Shown here piece after piece: positions 63,996 to 64,000 of a DNA stretch of 64,000 nucleotides. The stretch covers positions 62,001-126,000 of the forward strand of contig NZ_AP018222.1 of the NCBI RefSeq assembly GCF_002368035.1. Reading direction: 5' to 3'. This DNA is from Nostoc linckia NIES-25. Its GTDB lineage: Bacteria > Cyanobacteriota > Cyanobacteriia > Cyanobacteriales > Nostocaceae. The translations under genes and the position numbers were made by a program. The notes below the pieces were generated by a model. It searched no databases and was not told where the DNA came from. It saw only the letters and a list, made by a program, of their open reading frames with translations. Positions within the stretch are counted from its first letter, which is position 1, and the number at the start of each line of letters is the position of its first letter.

Positions 63996-64000
63996 TTGTT

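Noticed and set aside
1..64000. tRNA genes
   Set aside because: No stretch with the conserved T-loop GGTTCGAATCC-like pattern and matching acceptor arm was found by eye; a short or unusual tRNA could still be missed.

Overview
The window looks like chromosomal DNA of a filamentous, probably heterocyst-forming cyanobacterium (Nostoc/Anabaena type). The signs are many copies of the HIP1 octamer GCGATCGC, heptanucleotide tandem repeats between genes and inside the RNase P RNA gene, two PEP-CTERM proteins, a tocopherol-pathway methyltransferase, a Psb32-like photosystem II repair protein, and several cyanobacterial families (KGK, DUF1400, DUF4346). No tRNA, rRNA operon, CRISPR array, phage or plasmid backbone was seen. 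The assignment rests on sequence reading alone, with no database search.

Layout. 1-9.3 kb: the 5' part of a secreted repeat protein (FG-GAP plus PPC domains), a PEP-CTERM protein and two tandem Tat-exported PhoX-type phosphatases. 9.9-20.5 kb: glycosyltransferase, S66 carboxypeptidase, a two-gene KGK/dynamin-like GTPase unit with its own terminator, a PCC/DUF296 gene broken by one stop codon, response regulator, polysaccharide deacetylase, a second PEP-CTERM protein and a membrane GTPase. 20.9-31 kb: BMP-type lipoprotein, acyl-CoA synthetase-like ligase, ketopantoate reductase-like protein, MPBQ methyltransferase, Nudix, FMN reductase, formamidase and a WecA/MraY-type transferase. 31-46 kb: CIRCE-controlled groEL without groES, CorA, rnpB, RNase III, Gfo/Idh oxidoreductase, hybrid-less sensor kinase, RibD-type reductase, DUF482 and DUF4346 proteins, Psb32 and SurE. 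46-64 kb: HupE-like membrane protein, a mismatch-glycosylase gene split by an insertion, SGNH hydrolase, ABC exporter, galE, a SafE-cytochrome fusion with an exported partner, M28 peptidase, alpha/beta hydrolase, an amidohydrolase remnant, a FosA-like protein and a CYTH protein.

Most genes are single transcription units with long spacers. The spacers are crowded with small non-autonomous repeats: element A (about 230-244 bp, long terminal inverted repeats), element B (92-133 bp, ends AGGACTTACGC), element C (104-123 bp, ends AGAC-T/C-TCTTGCA, 3-bp target duplications), single copies D and E, two inverted tandem arrays of a 63-bp unit, and heptad arrays.

The most notable observations are that these elements have entered genes. 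Element C splits a thymine/G-T mismatch glycosylase-like gene; removing the element with one 3-bp duplication restores a 234-residue reading frame. The same family sits in frame in the signal-peptide region of an exported protein. A HIP1 site appears to have turned the start codon of a formamidase from ATG to ATC. A heptad repeat has expanded inside an AMP-forming ligase, and a remnant of an amidohydrolase ends beside an element B copy.
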